Made by a program: the position numbers and the translations under genes. DNA of 15,760 bases from Cyclobacteriaceae bacterium (GTDB lineage Bacteria > Bacteroidota > Bacteroidia > Cytophagales > Cyclobacteriaceae), in the NCBI GenBank assembly GCA_025363495.1, contig JANYDR010000196.1:1-15760 (forward strand), read 5' to 3'. Numbering within the stretch: position 1 is the first letter of the stretch; each line of letters opens with the position of its first letter. Positions 14,528 through 15,760 of this stretch are shown here, piece after piece. The notes under the pieces are model-generated. The model ran no database searches, was not told the origin of the DNA, and saw only the letters and a list, made by a program, of their open reading frames with translations.

Positions 14528-15760
14528 TTACGCAATCATCCTTTTGTGCCTGGCGAAATCACTTCAGGCGCAGAACAAAGACATGCTCGATATAAAGATC
14601 GGGCAGATGTTGATGATTGGTCTTCCAAAAACGGAGGTTGATCCACTTGTAATGGAAGAAGTGAAGTCAGGAAAAGTTGGCGCCATTATTCTGTTTGAAA
14701 AAAATGTTCCGAAGGGCACATCCTCATTTGCACCGCTGAAGAAAATTATATGGGCCTATCAAAAGGAAGCTCCTATTCCGTTGTTGGTTGCAATTGATCA
14801 GGAAGGTGGCAAAGTAAACAGGTTGAAAGAGAAGTATGGATTCACACGTTCCATCACGGCCCAGGAGATGGGTAAAGGGAAGACATTGGATTCAGTAAGG
14901 TTTTATTCCGAAGCAACAGCAGCCACACTGGCGGGACTTGGTATTAATGTAAATTTTGCTCCCGTGGTAGATATTGCAGTCAATCCTACCAACACGGTAA
15001 TCGTAAAATACGGACGATCTTTTGGTGCTAATCCTGATTCAGTGGCATTGTTTGCAGAAGAATTTATTAAACCGCATAGAAAATTTGGAGTCATTACCGT
15101 GTTGAAACACTTTCCAGGGCACGGAAGCTCGACCGAAGACACGCATTTCGGCATAGCAGATGTAACAGCAACCTGGACAGCATCAGAACTAATTCCCTAT
15201 CAAAAATTATTAGGAGCTGGTTTAGTAGACGCTATCATGAGTGCACATATTGTTAATAAACAGCTCGATCCAAAAGGATATCCCGGCACTCTTTCATCAC
15301 GAATGATTGATAGTCTTTTGCGCAAGCAATATCACTATGATGGAATTGTTTTTTCAGATGATATGCAAATGCTGGCGATCACGAAACACTATGGTTTAGA
15401 AGAGGCGATCAGGCTTGCCATCAACGCAGGGGTTGATATTTTATGTTTTTCAAACAACATCCAGGGAAGTGAAGAACGAACTGTAACGAAAGTTCATAGT
15501 ATTATTCGTAGTTTAGTAGAGAGCGGACAGATAAAGCAGGAACGAATTGACGAAGCGTTTAACAGAATACTAAAATTGAAATCCCGGATAGGATCAAATG
15601 CGGAGGAAAATCTGAAACGTGAATTGGTTGCAACTCGTGAGGAGCTCGCAAATTTGAAGAAGACTCCAGAATCAAATCCGGAAGTCAAAGAAGTAAAGCA
15701 AGTCGTTGAACCGGCTGCAACACCGGGAGAAAGCGACACTAAAAAGAAGAAAAAGAAAAA
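14514..15760 (+). CDS. nagZ: Exported glycoside hydrolase family 3 beta-N-acetylglucosaminidase (NagZ-like), 3' end outside the window
   Basis: At least 415 residues, with no stop before the window ends. It begins with a signal peptide (MRNISYAIILLCLAKSLQAQ), so unlike the cytoplasmic NagZ of Escherichia coli it should act in the periplasm, removing N-acetylglucosamine from peptidoglycan fragments. The GH3 domain (about 25-350) shows AIDQEGGKVNRL, NFAPVVDI, KHFPGHG at 198-204 with the catalytic Asp209/His211 loop (EDTH), and the nucleophile Asp282 in FSDDMQML. After the domain comes a charged, Lys/Glu-rich tail (about 358-415) ending in a run of lysines. The start overlaps the PBP4-like gene by 14 bases. 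A fusion to a further domain beyond the window cannot be excluded, since GH3-serine hydrolase fusions exist in Bacteroidota. Confidence 0.9.
   Translation, partial: MRNISYAIILLCLAKSLQAQNKDMLDIKIGQMLMIGLPKTEVDPLVMEEVKSGKVGAIILFEKNVPKGTSSFAPLKKIIWAYQKEAPIPLLVAIDQEGGKVNRLKEKYGFTRSITAQEMGKGKTLDSVRFYSEATAATLAGLGINVNFAPVVDIAVNPTNTVIVKYGRSFGANPDSVALFAEEFIKPHRKFGVITVLKHFPGHGSSTEDTHFGIADVTATWTASELIPYQKLLGAGLVDAIMSAHIVNKQLDPKGYPGTLSSRMIDSLLRKQYHYDGIVFSDDMQMLAITKHYGLEEAIRLAINAGVDILCFSNNIQGSEERTVTKVHSIIRSLVESGQIKQERIDEAFNRILKLKSRIGSNAEENLKRELVATREELANLKKTPESNPEVKEVKQVVEPAATPGESDTKKKKKK

Noticed and set aside
14903..15739. Minus-strand ORFs at 14903-15154 and 15494-15739
   Set aside because: They are antisense to the intact GH3 reading frame, which carries all the family motifs.
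1..15760. Mobile element, prophage, tRNA or defence system
   Set aside because: No transposase, integrase, phage, tRNA cloverleaf or defence-family motif was seen on either strand; the genes are mostly core functions in a conserved order.

Overview
The window looks like chromosomal DNA of a gliding Bacteroidota bacterium, most likely of the Cytophagales type. The main evidence is a gldE-gldD pair, lipoprotein and Ala-Gln type signal peptides, a Reg_prop/Y_Y_Y protein, Bacteroidota-type promoters (TTG-N17-23-TAnnTTTG) and a tiny mS38/COX24-like basic protein between a TPR gene and rng. The genus cannot be fixed from the sequence alone. No rRNA, tRNA, CRISPR array, transposase or phage gene was seen, and no stretch above 300 bases lacks a gene.

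Left part (1-3660, minus strand, read right to left): HU-family DNA-binding protein, a membrane-anchored TPR protein, a 29-residue basic ribosomal-type protein, ribonuclease G, and a small lipoprotein of unknown function. The spacing suggests cotranscription from an HU promoter, interrupted by a long hairpin after HU and another hairpin after rng.

Centre (3678-9960, plus strand): mutY, ssb, gldE, gldD, a small single-span membrane ORF, then recG. This combines DNA repair and replication functions (MutY, SSB, RecG) with the gliding-associated membrane proteins GldE and GldD. HU and mutY are divergent, and their predicted promoters overlap on one AT-rich palindrome.

Right part (9989-15760, plus strand): an 882-residue secreted propeller plus Y_Y_Y protein that ends in three membrane spans and has no kinase or HTH domain. 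It is followed by a tight run of a DinB-family protein, a lipoprotein PBP4-like D-Ala-D-Ala carboxypeptidase (S13) and an exported GH3 beta-N-acetylglucosaminidase (NagZ-like) that runs off the window. The last two suggest peptidoglycan trimming or turnover in the periplasm.

I saw no clearly new multi-gene system. The most unusual structure is a set of short-unit (7 or 8 bp) repeats, often arranged as inverted repeats, at gene boundaries: 81-127, 621-662, 3272-3350, 7353-7380 and 7818-7857. At least four of them intrude into apparent ORF ends (the lipoprotein, the TPR protein, GldD, RecG), so they affect start and stop assignment.
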